Shown: positions 43,487 to 53,268, numbered from the stretch's first letter. The stretch is DNA of 64,000 nt from Oceanobacillus senegalensis (GCF_900176885.1 NZ_LT839648.1:767991-831990); one strand, 5' to 3'. Notes: generated from the letters alone by a model not told the origin. Numbers and translations: made by a program.

Positions 43487-44035
43487 TTAGGATAGTCTCT
43501 CTTTTAAGCTTTCGTAAACATTGGTCCAAAAATCCGAATTTTCCTGGAAGGTTTTGTTTATGGAACCATACAGCTCTTTTGTTTTCTCTTGAAAATCGTC
43601 CGCATCTTTTGATGGTAGGGTATTTCGTGAATCGTCTACAAATTGTTGAACCTCTTTAGCACGCGGTCCCCATTTGGCAATTTCATTTCCGTTTTCATCA
43701 ATAAAAATAAAAATTGGAATAGAGCGGGATTTTCCGTTAGTTAAATACTGATCCATTAATTCAAGGTTTTGGTCTCGTAATAGCATCCGTACTTCGATAT
43801 TGGCCTTTTCCGATAGTTTTAAAAGAATAGGAACATTAAGCATAGCGTCTCCACACCAGTCTTCTGTTAGAACGATAGCTCTTAGATTTTTTGCTTTTAC
43901 TTTTTCAAAAAATACTTCGTCATCCGGCAAAACGAATTGGTTATAGATGTACTGTAACCCTTCTTTATTAGTTTTCATGGATTTAATATATGTTTCTGCA
44001 GATATTGCCTTGTCAAACCATTGATTTAATTCCAT
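43487..44035 (-). CDS. Thioredoxin-fold family protein with a single active-site Cys
   Basis: A 182-residue protein of the thioredoxin_9-type family. After a helical N-terminus, the fold begins at LRAIVLTEDWCGDAMLNVPILLKL near 52; the motif WCGDA keeps only the first Cys of CxxC. The cis-Pro loop is SIPIFIFID near 105. A single Cys suggests a peroxidase-like, isomerase or non-redox role. ATG 44035 has GGAGGAG nine bases upstream; a TTG just before it is less likely. No obvious operon partner. Confidence 0.8.
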   Translation of the reverse strand: MELNQWFDKAISAETYIKSMKTNKEGLQYIYNQFVLPDDEVFFEKVKAKNLRAIVLTEDWCGDAMLNVPILLKLSEKANIEVRMLLRDQNLELMDQYLTNGKSRSIPIFIFIDENGNEIAKWGPRAKEVQQFVDDSRNTLPSKDADDFQEKTKELYGSINKTFQENSDFWTNVYESLKERLS

Positions 44036-44264
44036 CAAATCAACTCCTCCATTTTCTTTTTATTTTATCTATATCCATAAGTAAGGTAAATAAAAGTGCT
44101 TAACCTAAACTAAAGAGCTTTAAAAACACGGAATGATCTTCAAACGACACAATCTATAATCTATTTACTGGAATTTATATTTAATTCAGTGTAAAATGAG
44201 CTGGTATATTCATAAGAAAGTTCGTTTTGTAGATAGGGAATAAATCGTGTAGGAGGAAAGAGCT

Positions 44265-45323
44265 TTGAAAACATTTAATAAGGATTTCTTATTAGAATTA
44301 TTGAATACACCGTCCCCATCAAGCATGGAAATGGAAATACAGAAGAAGTGGATAAATTATGTAAAGGATTTTGCTGATGAGATAAGAACGGATAATGCGG
44401 GAAATGCAATTGGTGTATTAAATCCAAATGCTCCTTTTAAAATTCTTCTAGCCGGTCACTGTGACGAAATTGCGCTAGTTGTTAATCGAATCGATGAAAA
44501 CGGTTATTTGCATTTCGAAAAGATGGGTGGAATCAATCCCAAAGCAGCAGTAGGTATGCGTGTAACTGTTCTTGGATATAACGGTACAACTACTGGTGTG
44601 ATCGGAGTAAATGCACAGCATCATGGTGGTTTGAAAAATGACTTTGACCTCCATGATTTGTTTATCGATTGTGGATACAAATCAAAAGCAGAGGCGGAAG
44701 AATTTGTACAAATTGGAGACCTTTGTGTATACAAGACAGAACCAGAAATTCTCATGAATCGATATGTTGCTGGTCGAGGCCTAGACAATCGAACTGGTGC
44801 CTTTATTGTAGCTGAAATATTAAAACGCTTGTCAGAAAGAGATATACAGGTTGGGGTTTACGCAGCTAGCACAGTGAATGAGGAGACAAACATGGGAGGA
44901 GCGTATTTTGCAGCAGCTGGAATTGAGCCGACTCTTGCAATAGCCTGTGATGTAACCTTTAGTACCGACTATCCTGGTGTCGATAAAAATAAGCATGGAG
45001 ATGTCCGATTAGAAAAAGGCCCTGTTTTAGCTAAAGGAGCTCCTATTAATATTAAAGCCAATAAATTACTTGAAAAGACAGCTAAAAAATTGGAAATAGA
45101 TTTACAGTATGAACTAACACCTAGAATGACAGGTACAGATGCAGACAAAATGCGTTTAACAGGAAAAGGTGTTCCAGTTTCCCTAGTATCTTTACCATTA
45201 CGTTATATGCATTCACCAGTAGAAACAGCTAGTCTGAAGGATATGGAAGAAGAAATTGAATTACTTGTGACATTTATTTCAGATTTAACAGGAGAAGAAA
45301 GCTTAAAACCATTAGAAGACTAG
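44265..45323 (+). CDS. M42-family cocatalytic metallo-aminopeptidase
   Basis: A 352-residue cytoplasmic M42 peptidase (PepA/FrvX/YsdC type; large hollow oligomers). Metal ligands and catalytic residues: His and Asp in LLAGHCDEIALVV near 67, Asp in AGRGLDNRTG near 175, Glu pair in VNEETNMGGA near 205, Asp in ACDVTFSTDYPGV near 230, and His in RYMHSPVE near 315. It should remove acidic or other residues from peptides, or act on amidated compounds. TTG 44265 has AGGAGGAAAG upstream. Confidence 0.88.
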   Translation: MKTFNKDFLLELLNTPSPSSMEMEIQKKWINYVKDFADEIRTDNAGNAIGVLNPNAPFKILLAGHCDEIALVVNRIDENGYLHFEKMGGINPKAAVGMRVTVLGYNGTTTGVIGVNAQHHGGLKNDFDLHDLFIDCGYKSKAEAEEFVQIGDLCVYKTEPEILMNRYVAGRGLDNRTGAFIVAEILKRLSERDIQVGVYAASTVNEETNMGGAYFAAAGIEPTLAIACDVTFSTDYPGVDKNKHGDVRLEKGPVLAKGAPINIKANKLLEKTAKKLEIDLQYELTPRMTGTDADKMRLTGKGVPVSLVSLPLRYMHSPVETASLKDMEEEIELLVTFISDLTGEESLKPLED

Positions 45324-45447
45324 TAATAATGAAAGGCTGTTTTTCGTATATTTTGTTGCTTCATGTGTCGTACTAGAAGGATGATGTGACGCAACTGATG
45401 AAATTTATTGGTACATGTCGATGTAACTTTACTAATTAGCTTAATAC

Positions 45448-45500
45448 CAGTATGTGCGTAAATACCGATACGGGAATACACTGCGCTAGTATTGAGTTTT
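45448..45500. repeat. Dispersed repeat, family A, short fragment
   Basis: GTGCGTAAATACCGATACGGGAATACACTGCGC resembles the middle of the full copies. No termini are retained. The stretch from 45324 to 45447 shows no gene or RNA. Confidence 0.4.
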
Positions 45501-45550
45501 CTTACACTAAATCAATATTAATTAGCTGATAAAAGTATCCCACTATTAAG

Positions 45551-45684
45551 CTGGTTGATTGGAGCGAAGGGCAGTCGACTCCAGTGGGAATAGCACGTGT
45601 TTGAAGCCTCCGAAGTGGTGGTTTTCCGCTACGGTGGCTGAGGCTGTTTCCGTGGAAAGCGACTGTCCGTAGCGGAAATCAACG
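45551..45684. repeat. Bacillaceae dispersed repeat, family B
   Basis: A 134-base GC-richer non-coding element with short inverted ends (GTTGATT / AATCAAC) and paired internal blocks (GGAGCGAAGGGCAGTCGACT against GCGACTGTCCGTAGCGGAAA). I recognise this pattern from many Bacillus-group genomes (GGAGCGGAAGGCGGCGACTCC...GGAGCGGAAATCAAC); its function is unknown to me. One copy in the window. Confidence 0.7.
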
Positions 45685-45812
45685 TTGCACCAATATGAAA
45701 TAGAGTTAATACACATCATATCAATTATATGCATAAAACAAAACAACAATCTTTTAGAAAACTACCTAATGAAAAGAGTGGCTTAAAAAATTAAAAGAAT
45801 TTTTTAACCCCC

Positions 45813-45841
45813 TTTTCAAATCTATTGATTTGTTGTATAAT
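45813..45841 (+). promoter_or_regulatory. Promoter of the FMN-riboswitch leader
   Basis: TTTTCA (45813-45818), a 17-base spacer and a perfect TATAAT (45836-45841). It should start RNA about 20 bases before the aptamer. Confidence 0.7.
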
Positions 45842-45870
45842 TATTTTGAAAATTAAATAATCGATTCTAA

Positions 45871-46008
45871 TCTTCGGGGCAGGGTGTAACTCCCGACCGG
45901 CGGTAAATAGCTAATTGGCTTCAAGTCCGCGACCCACATTTTTATTTTAATGTGGCTGATCTGGTGGAATTCCAGAACCGACAGTTAAAGTCTGGATGAG
46001 AGAAGATG
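45871..46008 (+). promoter_or_regulatory. FMN riboswitch (RFN element) before ribU
   Basis: Conserved blocks in order: ATCTTCGGGGCAGGGTG, ACTCCCGACCGGCGGT, AAGTCCGCGACCC, TGGCTGATCTGGTGGAATTCC, AACCGACAGTTAAAGTCTGG, and a closing ATGAGAGAAGAT that completes P1. Bound FMN should favour the terminator at 46065 and shut off riboflavin uptake. The variable stem is ACATTTTTATTTTAATGT. Confidence 0.97.
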
Positions 46009-46064
46009 TCGAGCCTGATTGAGGTATAATTTCCCATACCTTCTTTTCTGAATATTACTGTACT

Positions 46065-46099
46065 ACCCTAAAGCCCCGTTAAATGCTTTAGGGTTTTTT
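46065..46099 (+). terminator. Expression-platform terminator of the FMN riboswitch
   Basis: ACCCTAAAGC pairs perfectly with GCTTTAGGGT, then TTTTTT. About 80 bases before the ribU start. Confidence 0.93.
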
Positions 46100-46176
46100 G
46101 TAATCAGTCCGATAATCAAACAAGGCTTCTCCTTCGCGACAAGAGTAGAATCGATAAATTGAAGGAGGAATCAAGT

Positions 46177-46767
46177 ATGAAAAAAGGGAAAGGTCAATCA
46201 TCAAATTTAGTTAAATTTATTATTTTATCACTACTTGGTACGATTTCTTTGGTATTATTTTTCTTGAATTTTCCATTACCATTTTTACCACCTTATTTAA
46301 AAATAGACTTTAGTGAAGTCCCAGCGTTAATGGCATCCTTAATCTTTTCACCTATTGCTGGTGTTATCGTTATTGCTATTAAGAATTTACTTTATTTAGC
46401 AGTTTCTGGTGCTGGGGATCCTATAGGGGTAGCGGCGAATTTCTTAGCCGGAATAATGTTTGTTGTTCCCGTCTCTATTTTTTATCATAGATTTAAAAAA
46501 GGCGTAAAAAGTGTTGTTTCTGGATTAGTGACTGGAACTATTGTCATGACTATTGGTATGAGTGTATTAAATTATTTCTTTATCCTACCAGCTTATGGTT
46601 GGTTTATGGGTTGGGGGGACATGACACCAGAGGTTATTTGGGCTTCTGTTATTGCAGCCGTATTACCATTCAATGTGATAAAGGGAATTATCGTGGGCTT
46701 TCTATTTGTACCACTATTTATAAAAATGCGAACTTGGATAGAGCAACAGCAAGCGAAATTAGCTTGA
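46177..46767 (+). CDS. ribU: Riboflavin ECF transporter S component
   Basis: The substrate-binding membrane subunit of an energy-coupling-factor importer for riboflavin (FmnP/YpaA/RibU). 196 residues, six helices. Motif FLPPYLKIDFSEVPALMASL near residue 48 and KNLLYLAVSGAGDPIGVAANFLAG near 80 are typical of RibU. The ECF energising module (EcfA, EcfA', EcfT) is encoded elsewhere. ATG 46177 has GAAGGAGG seven bases upstream; the ATG at 46159 has none. Controlled by the upstream FMN riboswitch. Confidence 0.95.
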   Translation: MKKGKGQSSNLVKFIILSLLGTISLVLFFLNFPLPFLPPYLKIDFSEVPALMASLIFSPIAGVIVIAIKNLLYLAVSGAGDPIGVAANFLAGIMFVVPVSIFYHRFKKGVKSVVSGLVTGTIVMTIGMSVLNYFFILPAYGWFMGWGDMTPEVIWASVIAAVLPFNVIKGIIVGFLFVPLFIKMRTWIEQQQAKLA

Positions 46768-46777
46768 TTATGTATAC

Positions 46778-46812
46778 AAAAATAGGCCTCCCATAAAGGA
46801 GAGCCTATTTTT
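46778..46812. terminator. Terminator between ribU and menI
   Basis: AAAATAGGC...GCCTATTTTT with an inner TCC/GGA pair; T-rich both ways. The right arm includes the menI stop. Confidence 0.88.
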
Positions 46813-47194
46813 TCTTGGATATTATTCCAACTGTACTTCTAGAAATACATATTAATTGATCGTTTTCATCGGTAATTTTAATTTCCCAAACCATCGTTGA
46901 TTTACCTATGTGAATTGGAGAGGCTTTTGCAGTAACCGTTCCATTTCGTATACTTTTTATATGGTTTGCATTGATTTCTATTCCGAAGATATTATTTTCT
47001 TTCAAATCAACATGTAAGGTTGCTCCGATGCTTGCTGCGGTTTCAGCAAGAGCAACCGATGCACCTCCATGTAAGTAGCCAAACGGCTGATGAGTTCGGT
47101 GATCAACAGGCATACTGATGACAACTAAATTTTTATCCTTTGAAATAATCTTCATCCCTAGAGAATCCATTAAGGTATGATTGAATTCCCCCAC
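46805..47194 (-). CDS. menI: Hotdog-fold thioesterase, DHNA-CoA hydrolase-like
   Basis: A 129-residue PaaI/MenI-type thioesterase. The catalytic region is HQPFGYLHGGASVALAETAAS near 35-55, with the acidic residue in AETAAS. Placed beside menA, it likely hydrolyses 1,4-dihydroxy-2-naphthoyl-CoA, the step before prenylation; the B. subtilis candidate is YuxO. GTG 47194 is chosen because AGGTGA lies five bases before; the GTG at 47203 lies in that site. A general acyl-CoA thioesterase role is not excluded. Confidence 0.82.
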   Translation of the reverse strand: MGEFNHTLMDSLGMKIISKDKNLVVISMPVDHRTHQPFGYLHGGASVALAETAASIGATLHVDLKENNIFGIEINANHIKSIRNGTVTAKASPIHIGKSTMVWEIKITDENDQLICISRSTVGIISKKK

Positions 47195-47232
47195 AAAACT
47201 CACCTTCTTTTTATCTGTTTATACTTCTTGCG

Positions 47233-48168
47233 CTATAGTAATTGAGTAATTAATAAGGATATTCCAAGGAATAATCCATAGATTGTATTTGTTTTACCGG
47301 TAGCTTTCATAGCAGGCATCATTTCTAAAGGATTCGTTTTTCCTCGAAAATTTTTAATTACATCTTTAGCAATAAATAAACTAATAAATGTAATAGTAGA
47401 CCAGATTGGTAAAATGCCTAAAACAATATAAATTACGGTTAGTGTGTATACAATCGTAAACAGGACAGCCATAAAGGTGACTGCTTTTTCTCTTCCTAAT
47501 AAAACAGGTATCGTTTTACGTCCACCTTTTTCGTCACCATCACGGTCTCGAATATTGTTAGCTAAATTAATACTGCCAATCAATATCATAATAGGAATAG
47601 ATATCCAAATAACATCAGCTGTAACAGAACCTGTTTGAATAAAGTAGCTAATTCCTATAATACCAGTACCCATTACAAGACCTGATGCTAATTCTCCAAA
47701 TGGTGTATAAGATATTGGTAATGGTCCACCAGTATAAAGATATCCGACAGCCATGCATCCTAATCCAATCACTATAATCCACCAGCTTGATTCCATGCAA
47801 ATGTAGAGTCCAAGTAGCATAGAAACAATATATAAGGTGAAAGCCAGGTTTTTGATAGTTCTCGGCTTCATTCCATCACGTACAATGGAACCTCCAATAC
47901 CAACAGATTCCTCTGTATCTAATCCACGCTTAAAATCGTAATATTCATTAAATAAGTTCGTTGCTGTTTGGATTAGTAAAGAAGCAATAAGCATGGCAGA
48001 AAATAAAATCCAATCTACTTTACCATCTATATAGGCTAGCATGGTCCCAATAAACACTGGGATAAAAGAAGCTGTTAAAGTATGTGGTCGTAGCATGCGC
48101 CACCAAACATGGAAGCCCCCCTTTTCATTAAGTGCTGACCTTATATCATTATTTCCAGTAGAGTGCAT
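47233..48168 (-). CDS. menA: DHNA polyprenyltransferase MenA
   Basis: Joins 1,4-dihydroxy-2-naphthoate to a polyprenyl diphosphate at the membrane, giving demethylmenaquinone. 311 residues, about nine helices. The first Asp-rich motif is NLFNEYYDFKRGLD near 75-88 and the second is NNIRDRDGDEKGGRKT near 205, the Mg-diphosphate sites of UbiA-type enzymes. Leftward, in opposite direction to the men operon, and followed by menI. ATG 48168 follows AGGAGG by eight bases. Confidence 0.95.
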   Translation of the reverse strand: MHSTGNNDIRSALNEKGGFHVWWRMLRPHTLTASFIPVFIGTMLAYIDGKVDWILFSAMLIASLLIQTATNLFNEYYDFKRGLDTEESVGIGGSIVRDGMKPRTIKNLAFTLYIVSMLLGLYICMESSWWIIVIGLGCMAVGYLYTGGPLPISYTPFGELASGLVMGTGIIGISYFIQTGSVTADVIWISIPIMILIGSINLANNIRDRDGDEKGGRKTIPVLLGREKAVTFMAVLFTIVYTLTVIYIVLGILPIWSTITFISLFIAKDVIKNFRGKTNPLEMMPAMKATGKTNTIYGLFLGISLLITQLL

Positions 48169-48252
48169 GTTTTTTCCTCCTGAATTATTCTGTTATCAAA
48201 CGTTTAGAAAAACGGTTAAATAAAGCTGACTATAAGTCTCCATAACATGTTA

Positions 48253-48281
48253 AGTTTATGGGAATAGATAGGGGGTGTCAA
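48253..48281 (-). promoter_or_regulatory. Promoter of menA
   Basis: Reading leftward: TTGACA (48281-48276), 17-base spacer, TAAACT (48258-48253). A perfect -35 and a 4/6 -10, 85 bases before the start. It runs divergent from the menF promoter. Confidence 0.78.
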
Positions 48282-48331
48282 TGATTTCTAATATATGTGG
48301 TAGACTAATTTAGGAATCATAGTTGCTTTTC

Positions 48332-48360
48332 TTGAGAAACAGATAAAAAGAGCATAAAAT
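48332..48360 (+). promoter_or_regulatory. Promoter of the menFDHBE operon
   Basis: TTGAGA (48332-48337), 17-base spacer, TAAAAT (48355-48360); 40 bases before the menF start. Good sigma-A fit. Confidence 0.78.
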
Positions 48361-48400
48361 GTATATGGATGTTTTGTCATTACTATCGGAGGTTTACACA

Positions 48401-49789
48401 ATGGTTGAAATAGAAGCAGGTCAAATTGAATCTGTAATAGAAAAAGCAATAAAAAAGATAAAGAATGAAAAAGACTTTCAACTCGTAAGTATTACAAATA
48501 AAATCAAACATCATGATCCTCTTGCATTTTTTGAAGGGGGAAAAGAGATAAATAAATGCCGTACGTTCTGGACGAGTTCTCAAAAGGACTTTTATTTAGT
48601 TGGTATTGGACAAGCGTACGAAATGACCGCGGGTAATTCGCGTTTTAAGGATACAAAGTATGCGTGGCAACAGTTAATGCAAAACGCGACTATCTATAAT
48701 CCATATGAGTCAGCTGGTACTGGAATGGTTGCTTTAGGTGGAATGGAATTTGACCCAATGAAAGAAAAGACTGAACAGTGGGGAAATTTTCCAGCTAGTC
48801 ATTTTACTATTCCTGAATTTTTATTAACGATTTATAATAATGAATGCTATTATACGATTAATATTCTAGTAAGGAAAAATGATCATCCTCAACAATTAGC
48901 GAATGAAATGAAACAACAGGAAAATCTCCTGTTTGCTAAACGAACCATAAAGGATCAACGGTTAATTATAAAAGATAAGCAAGAAATAGGAGTAGTAAAT
49001 TGGAAGAATGCTGTAAGAATGGCAACTGAGAAGATACGTGTAGGGGAAGCGGAAAAGGTAGTTTTAGCACGTGAAATGCGGTTAATGTTTCATCAAGAAG
49101 CTGATATTACCTCCATTATTCAAAAGTTAATTGCAACTCAGCCGAATAGTTATATCTTTGCCTTTGAAAGGGAAGGAGACTGTTTTGTTGGTGCTACCCC
49201 TGAAAGGTTAGTTAAACGGGAAAAAAATAGACTGTTATCCACCTGTTTAGCAGGAACGGCACCAAGAGGAATAACAGAAGAAGAGGATAAAAAGATTAGT
49301 CAAACACTGATGAATGATCAAAAGAATCGACAAGAGCATGATTTTGTTGTCCAAATGATCAAACAGGCGATGGTGGATTATTGTACGGATGTTGAAATCC
49401 CAGAAGAGCCTGTCATTTATCCATTAAAAAATCTCCAGCATTTGTATACACCTGTTACAGCCACATTAAAGCAAGGATATAGCATTTTTGATATTGTTGA
49501 AAAGCTTCACCCAACCCCTGCATTAGGTGGTACACCGAGGGAAGAGTCAATGGCTTTTATTAGAGAGCATGAACAACTTGACCGTGGTTGGTATGGAGCT
49601 CCCATAGGTTGGATTGATAGTAATATGCATGGAGAATTTGCTGTAGCTATTCGCTCCGCACTGATGCAGGGGAATGAGGCTTCGTTGTTTGCTGGATGTG
49701 GGGTTATAAGAGATTCCGATCCGGATGCTGAATATGAGGAAACAAATATTAAATTTTTACCGATGTTATCCGTTTTAGGGGGACAATAA
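48401..49789 (+). CDS. menF: Isochorismate synthase
   Basis: Converts chorismate to isochorismate, the first committed menaquinone step. The N-terminal half is diverged; the chorismate-binding domain from about 210 has AEKVVLAREMRL near 222, GDCFVGATPERLVKRE near 262, STCLAGTAPRG near 290, HPTPALGGTPREE near 372 and the C-terminal AGCGVIRDSDPDAEYEET near 430. 462 residues. ATG 48401 follows GGAGG by eight bases; the ATG at 48359 precedes it. First gene of menF-D-H-B-E; menD begins 3 bases after its stop. Confidence 0.95.
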   Translation: MVEIEAGQIESVIEKAIKKIKNEKDFQLVSITNKIKHHDPLAFFEGGKEINKCRTFWTSSQKDFYLVGIGQAYEMTAGNSRFKDTKYAWQQLMQNATIYNPYESAGTGMVALGGMEFDPMKEKTEQWGNFPASHFTIPEFLLTIYNNECYYTINILVRKNDHPQQLANEMKQQENLLFAKRTIKDQRLIIKDKQEIGVVNWKNAVRMATEKIRVGEAEKVVLAREMRLMFHQEADITSIIQKLIATQPNSYIFAFEREGDCFVGATPERLVKREKNRLLSTCLAGTAPRGITEEEDKKISQTLMNDQKNRQEHDFVVQMIKQAMVDYCTDVEIPEEPVIYPLKNLQHLYTPVTATLKQGYSIFDIVEKLHPTPALGGTPREESMAFIREHEQLDRGWYGAPIGWIDSNMHGEFAVAIRSALMQGNEASLFAGCGVIRDSDPDAEYEETNIKFLPMLSVLGGQ

Positions 49790-49791
49790 AT

Positions 49792-51543
49792 ATGGACTAT
49801 ACAGAAGCACTAACAAGATATACAGCAAATTTTATAGATGAACTAGCTAAAAGTGGGATTACGGATGTTGTGATATCACCAGGATCACGTTCCACTCCAC
49901 TTGCTTTAGTGGTCACAGAGCACCCAAATTTAAAAGAATGGATCCTTGTAGATGAGCGATCCGCAGCATTTTTTGCATTAGGAATGGCGAAGCAAACAGG
50001 ACGTCCTGTTGCTATGGTTTGTACATCAGGTACTGCGACGGCCAATTATTTTCCAGCTATAATTGAAGCGTATTACAGTAGGGTTCCATTAGTTGTACTA
50101 ACCGCAGACCGTCCACATGAATTACGTGATACAGGTGCACCACAGGCGATTGAACAAGTAAAAATGTATGGGGAATATGTGAAATGGTTCCATGAAATGG
50201 CTATTCCTGAAGCAACAACAGAAATGATTAATTATGTTCGAAATAAAGCAACTCGTGCAGTGTACATGTCTAAAGAGGGCAATGCGGGACCAGTTCATTT
50301 GAATTTTCCTTTTCGTGAGCCATTGACACCGGACTTTTCACTTAAGAATATTTGGGAACCGCTAGATTATAAGGAAGAACGTCCAATAAGTTTAACTTAT
50401 GATGGCTCCAAGCAATTGAATGCATATCAGTTACAATTACTTATTAAAAAGTTAGAAAATCGTAGAAGAGGTTTAATAGTTTGTGGTCCACAAACGGATG
50501 AAAACCTAGCAGAAGCAGTAACAGAACTTGCATCTGAATGGGGCATTCCGATTTTAGCTGACCCATTATCACAAGTTCGTGCAGGTAGTCATCAATTGGA
50601 TCAAGTGATAGAAGGGTATGATGCAATTCTGCGTAATAAGAAGGTCCGTGATCACCTCAAACCAGATTTTATTTTACGCTTTGGTGCAATGCCTGTTTCT
50701 AAACCCTATCTATTTTTTGTAAAGGAAAACCAAGAAACATTGCATTTTGTAGTAGAAAATCACATTGGTTATCGAGATCCTACAGGGAATATAACAGAGT
50801 ATATTTTTGCTGATCCAGTTAACCTTTGTGAGGATTTACTTGCTGTTACGGAGTTTGAGGATCAATTTGATTCAGAGTGGTTGAAAACCTGGAAGGATAT
50901 GAATAAGATTGCGAAAAGACATTTACTTGTTCAATCAGTGGATGAAGTAACAGAGGGTGGAGCAGTTCGGACAATGTTTGATGTTACGCCTGAATCTAGC
51001 TATGTTTACGCTGCAAATAGTATGCCAATTCGAGATGTTGATACCTTCTTTATGACAACGAATAAGAAGGTTACGATTTTAGCTAACCGAGGAGCGAATG
51101 GAATCGATGGTTTGCTTTCTAGTGGTATAGGGGCTGCAGCTTCAAGTAATCCAGTTACTATTATTGCAGGAGATCTTTCCTTTTATCATGATATGAATGG
51201 ATTATTAGCAGCAAAAAAATTCAATCTAAATGTTACTATCTTGCTTATTAACAACAATGGTGGTGGAATATTTTCCTTTCTACCACAATCAAATGATAAA
51301 AAGCATTTTGAAGCCTTATTTGGAACGCCAATTGATATTGATTTCAGATATGCAACCTTTATGTATGGTGGGAAATATGCCCGTGCACGTACGGAAGGAG
51401 AGTTAAGGGAATTACTTCAAACCAGTTACCAGCAAGAAGGACTACATGTGATTGAAATAAAAACAGACCGTTCGGAAAATGTTGATTGGCATCGTCAAAA
51501 ATGGAATGCTATTGAACAAGAAATTTTAGAACGCTGGAGCTGA
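49792..51543 (+). CDS. menD: SEPHCHC synthase (MenD)
   Basis: A ThDP-dependent enzyme joining 2-oxoglutarate, after decarboxylation, to isochorismate. 583 residues, three-domain layout. The N-terminal pyrimidine-binding domain has VVISPGSRSTPLALVV (25-41), the isochorismate-site DERSAAFFALGMAKQ near 53, and the C-terminal diphosphate motif is IIAGDLSFYHDMNGLLAAK-type (GDLSFYHDMNG) near 463, followed by LINNNGGGIFSFLPQ. Starts 2 bases after the menF stop; 4 bases before menH. Confidence 0.97.
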   Translation: MDYTEALTRYTANFIDELAKSGITDVVISPGSRSTPLALVVTEHPNLKEWILVDERSAAFFALGMAKQTGRPVAMVCTSGTATANYFPAIIEAYYSRVPLVVLTADRPHELRDTGAPQAIEQVKMYGEYVKWFHEMAIPEATTEMINYVRNKATRAVYMSKEGNAGPVHLNFPFREPLTPDFSLKNIWEPLDYKEERPISLTYDGSKQLNAYQLQLLIKKLENRRRGLIVCGPQTDENLAEAVTELASEWGIPILADPLSQVRAGSHQLDQVIEGYDAILRNKKVRDHLKPDFILRFGAMPVSKPYLFFVKENQETLHFVVENHIGYRDPTGNITEYIFADPVNLCEDLLAVTEFEDQFDSEWLKTWKDMNKIAKRHLLVQSVDEVTEGGAVRTMFDVTPESSYVYAANSMPIRDVDTFFMTTNKKVTILANRGANGIDGLLSSGIGAAASSNPVTIIAGDLSFYHDMNGLLAAKKFNLNVTILLINNNGGGIFSFLPQSNDKKHFEALFGTPIDIDFRYATFMYGGKYARARTEGELRELLQTSYQQEGLHVIEIKTDRSENVDWHRQKWNAIEQEILERWS

Positions 51544-51547
51544 TGAG

Positions 51548-52384
51548 ATGTATTTTTCCATAAATAAGGATGAAAAATATTGGTATGAAATTCATGGCGA
51601 AGGAGTCCCATTGGTTTTGCTCCACGGTTTTACTGGTAGCGGGAGGACGTGGGAATCATTAATCCAATCTTTTTTAGAAAAAGGAGATAACCTTCAACTC
51701 ATCGTTGTCGATTTACCTGGCCATGGTCAGACTATTACACAAACTCCTCGAACAATGGAAGCATGCTGTGAAGATTTAAACAAGTTATTCACATTTATTG
51801 GTCTCCGTGAATTTCATTTACTGGGCTATTCGATGGGGGGGCGAACTGCTCTAGCGTATGCATTAAGATATCAGGAAAAAATCCTCACCCTAATTCTAGA
51901 AAGTGCTTCACCTGGGTTAGCATCAAAAGAAGAAAGGTTTTCTCGAATTCAACGTGATGAGGAATTAGCACAACGTATTGAGGATAATGGAGTTGAAGAT
52001 TTCGTTAACTTTTGGGAAAACATCCCTTTATTTTCTACGCAAAAAAATCTACCAGCAAAAATACAGCAACGTATAAGAGAAGAGCGCCTGAATCAAACTG
52101 CGAATGGTTTAGCAATGTCTCTTCGGAATATGGGAACAGGTAAACAGCCATCGTTCTGGGAGGAATTGCGGTATTTTTCAAAACCTGTTTTGTTGTTAGT
52201 TGGTGAATGGGATGAAAAATTTATCCAAATTAACAAAAAGATGCAAGAATTGTTCGTTGATTGTAATCTACTTATATGTGAAAAAAGCGGTCATGCAATT
52301 CACGTGGAAAACTCTCAGGCTTTTGATATACTAGTACATGAATTTATTGGAAACTACATAAATTCCTATAATGAGGAGGATTAA
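51548..52384 (+). CDS. menH: SHCHC synthase (MenH, alpha/beta hydrolase)
   Basis: Releases pyruvate from the MenD product to give SHCHC. 278 residues, alpha/beta-hydrolase fold: oxyanion loop [13 protein letters not shown] near 22-36, nucleophile elbow [13 protein letters not shown] near 94 (Ser), Asp in GEWDEKF near 222 and His in KSGHAIHVE near 247. Its position in the menDHBE order supports the assignment over a generic hydrolase. Ends one base before the menB start. Confidence 0.92.
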   Translation: MYFSINKDEKYWYEIHGEGVPLVLLHGFTGSGRTWESLIQSFLEKGDNLQLIVVDLPGHGQTITQTPRTMEACCEDLNKLFTFIGLREFHLLGYSMGGRTALAYALRYQEKILTLILESASPGLASKEERFSRIQRDEELAQRIEDNGVEDFVNFWENIPLFSTQKNLPAKIQQRIREERLNQTANGLAMSLRNMGTGKQPSFWEELRYFSKPVLLLVGEWDEKFIQINKKMQELFVDCNLLICEKSGHAIHVENSQAFDILVHEFIGNYINSYNEED

Positions 52385-52385
52385 G

Positions 52386-53204
52386 ATGAAGGCCCAATGG
52401 GAAAATGTAAAAAATTATGAAGAAATTATTTACGAAAAATATAATGGAATTGCTAAAGTAACCATGAACCGTCCTGAAAAAAGAAATGCTTTTACACCAC
52501 TAACAGTTAATGAAATGATTGATGCTTTTACGGATGCACGTGATGATTCAGAAATCGGTGTAATTATTCTAGCAGGAGAAGGAGAAAAAGCCTTTTGTTC
52601 TGGTGGAGATCAATCCGTGCGTGGTCATGGAGGGTATGTCGGAAGTGATCAGGTACCAAGGTTAAACGTGTTAGATTTACAACGCTTAATCCGTACTATT
52701 CCTAAACCAGTAATTGCAATGGTTTCAGGTTACGCAATTGGTGGTGGACATGTTCTTCATGTTGTTTGTGATTTAACGATTGCTGCAGATAATGCCATCT
52801 TTGGTCAAACTGGACCAAAAGTTGGTAGCTTTGATGCTGGATATGGTGCAGGCTATTTAGCTCGAATGGTTGGACATAAGCGTGCGCGAGAAATCTGGTA
52901 TTTATGCCGTCAATACAATGCAGAAGAAGCATATGAAATGGGAATGGTGAATACAGTTGTCCCATTAGAAAAATTAGAAGAGGAAACATTGCAATGGTGT
53001 GAAGAGATTCTTGAAAAATCACCGACTGCCCTTCGTTTCTTGAAGGCCTCCTTTAATGCGGATACGGATGGTTTAGCAGGTCTTCAACAGATGGGTGGAG
53101 ATGCTACATTGCTTTATTACACAACAGATGAAGCAAAAGAAGGAAGGGACGCGTTTAAAGAAAAAAGAAAACCAAACTTTAAAAAGTTCCCACGCTTCCC
53201 TTGA
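52386..53204 (+). CDS. menB: DHNA-CoA synthase
   Basis: A crotonase-fold enzyme that cyclises O-succinylbenzoyl-CoA to dihydroxynaphthoyl-CoA. 272 residues, standard. Oxyanion-hole loops are [13 protein letters not shown] near 29 and [18 protein letters not shown] near 115. The active-site segment [15 protein letters not shown] near 140 keeps the catalytic Asp, and the C-terminal [17 protein letters not shown] is conserved. ATG 52386 follows GAGGAGG by six bases. A terminator-like hairpin follows. Confidence 0.97.
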   Translation: MKAQWENVKNYEEIIYEKYNGIAKVTMNRPEKRNAFTPLTVNEMIDAFTDARDDSEIGVIILAGEGEKAFCSGGDQSVRGHGGYVGSDQVPRLNVLDLQRLIRTIPKPVIAMVSGYAIGGGHVLHVVCDLTIAADNAIFGQTGPKVGSFDAGYGAGYLARMVGHKRAREIWYLCRQYNAEEAYEMGMVNTVVPLEKLEEETLQWCEEILEKSPTALRFLKASFNADTDGLAGLQQMGGDATLLYYTTDEAKEGRDAFKEKRKPNFKKFPRFP

Positions 53205-53233
53205 TTTGTTAGGGAATACGATTTACGAGAAAG

Positions 53234-53268
53234 ACCTTTGCTTGAGTTTATGAGCAAGGGTTTTTCGT
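53234..53268 (+). terminator. Terminator-like hairpin inside the men operon
   Basis: ACCTTTGCT (53234-53242) pairs with AGCAAGGGT (53253-53261; one T-G pair), 10-base loop, then TTTTTCGTTT. It lies between menB and menE, so it probably lowers menE relative to the upstream genes or ends most transcripts. Confidence 0.75.
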
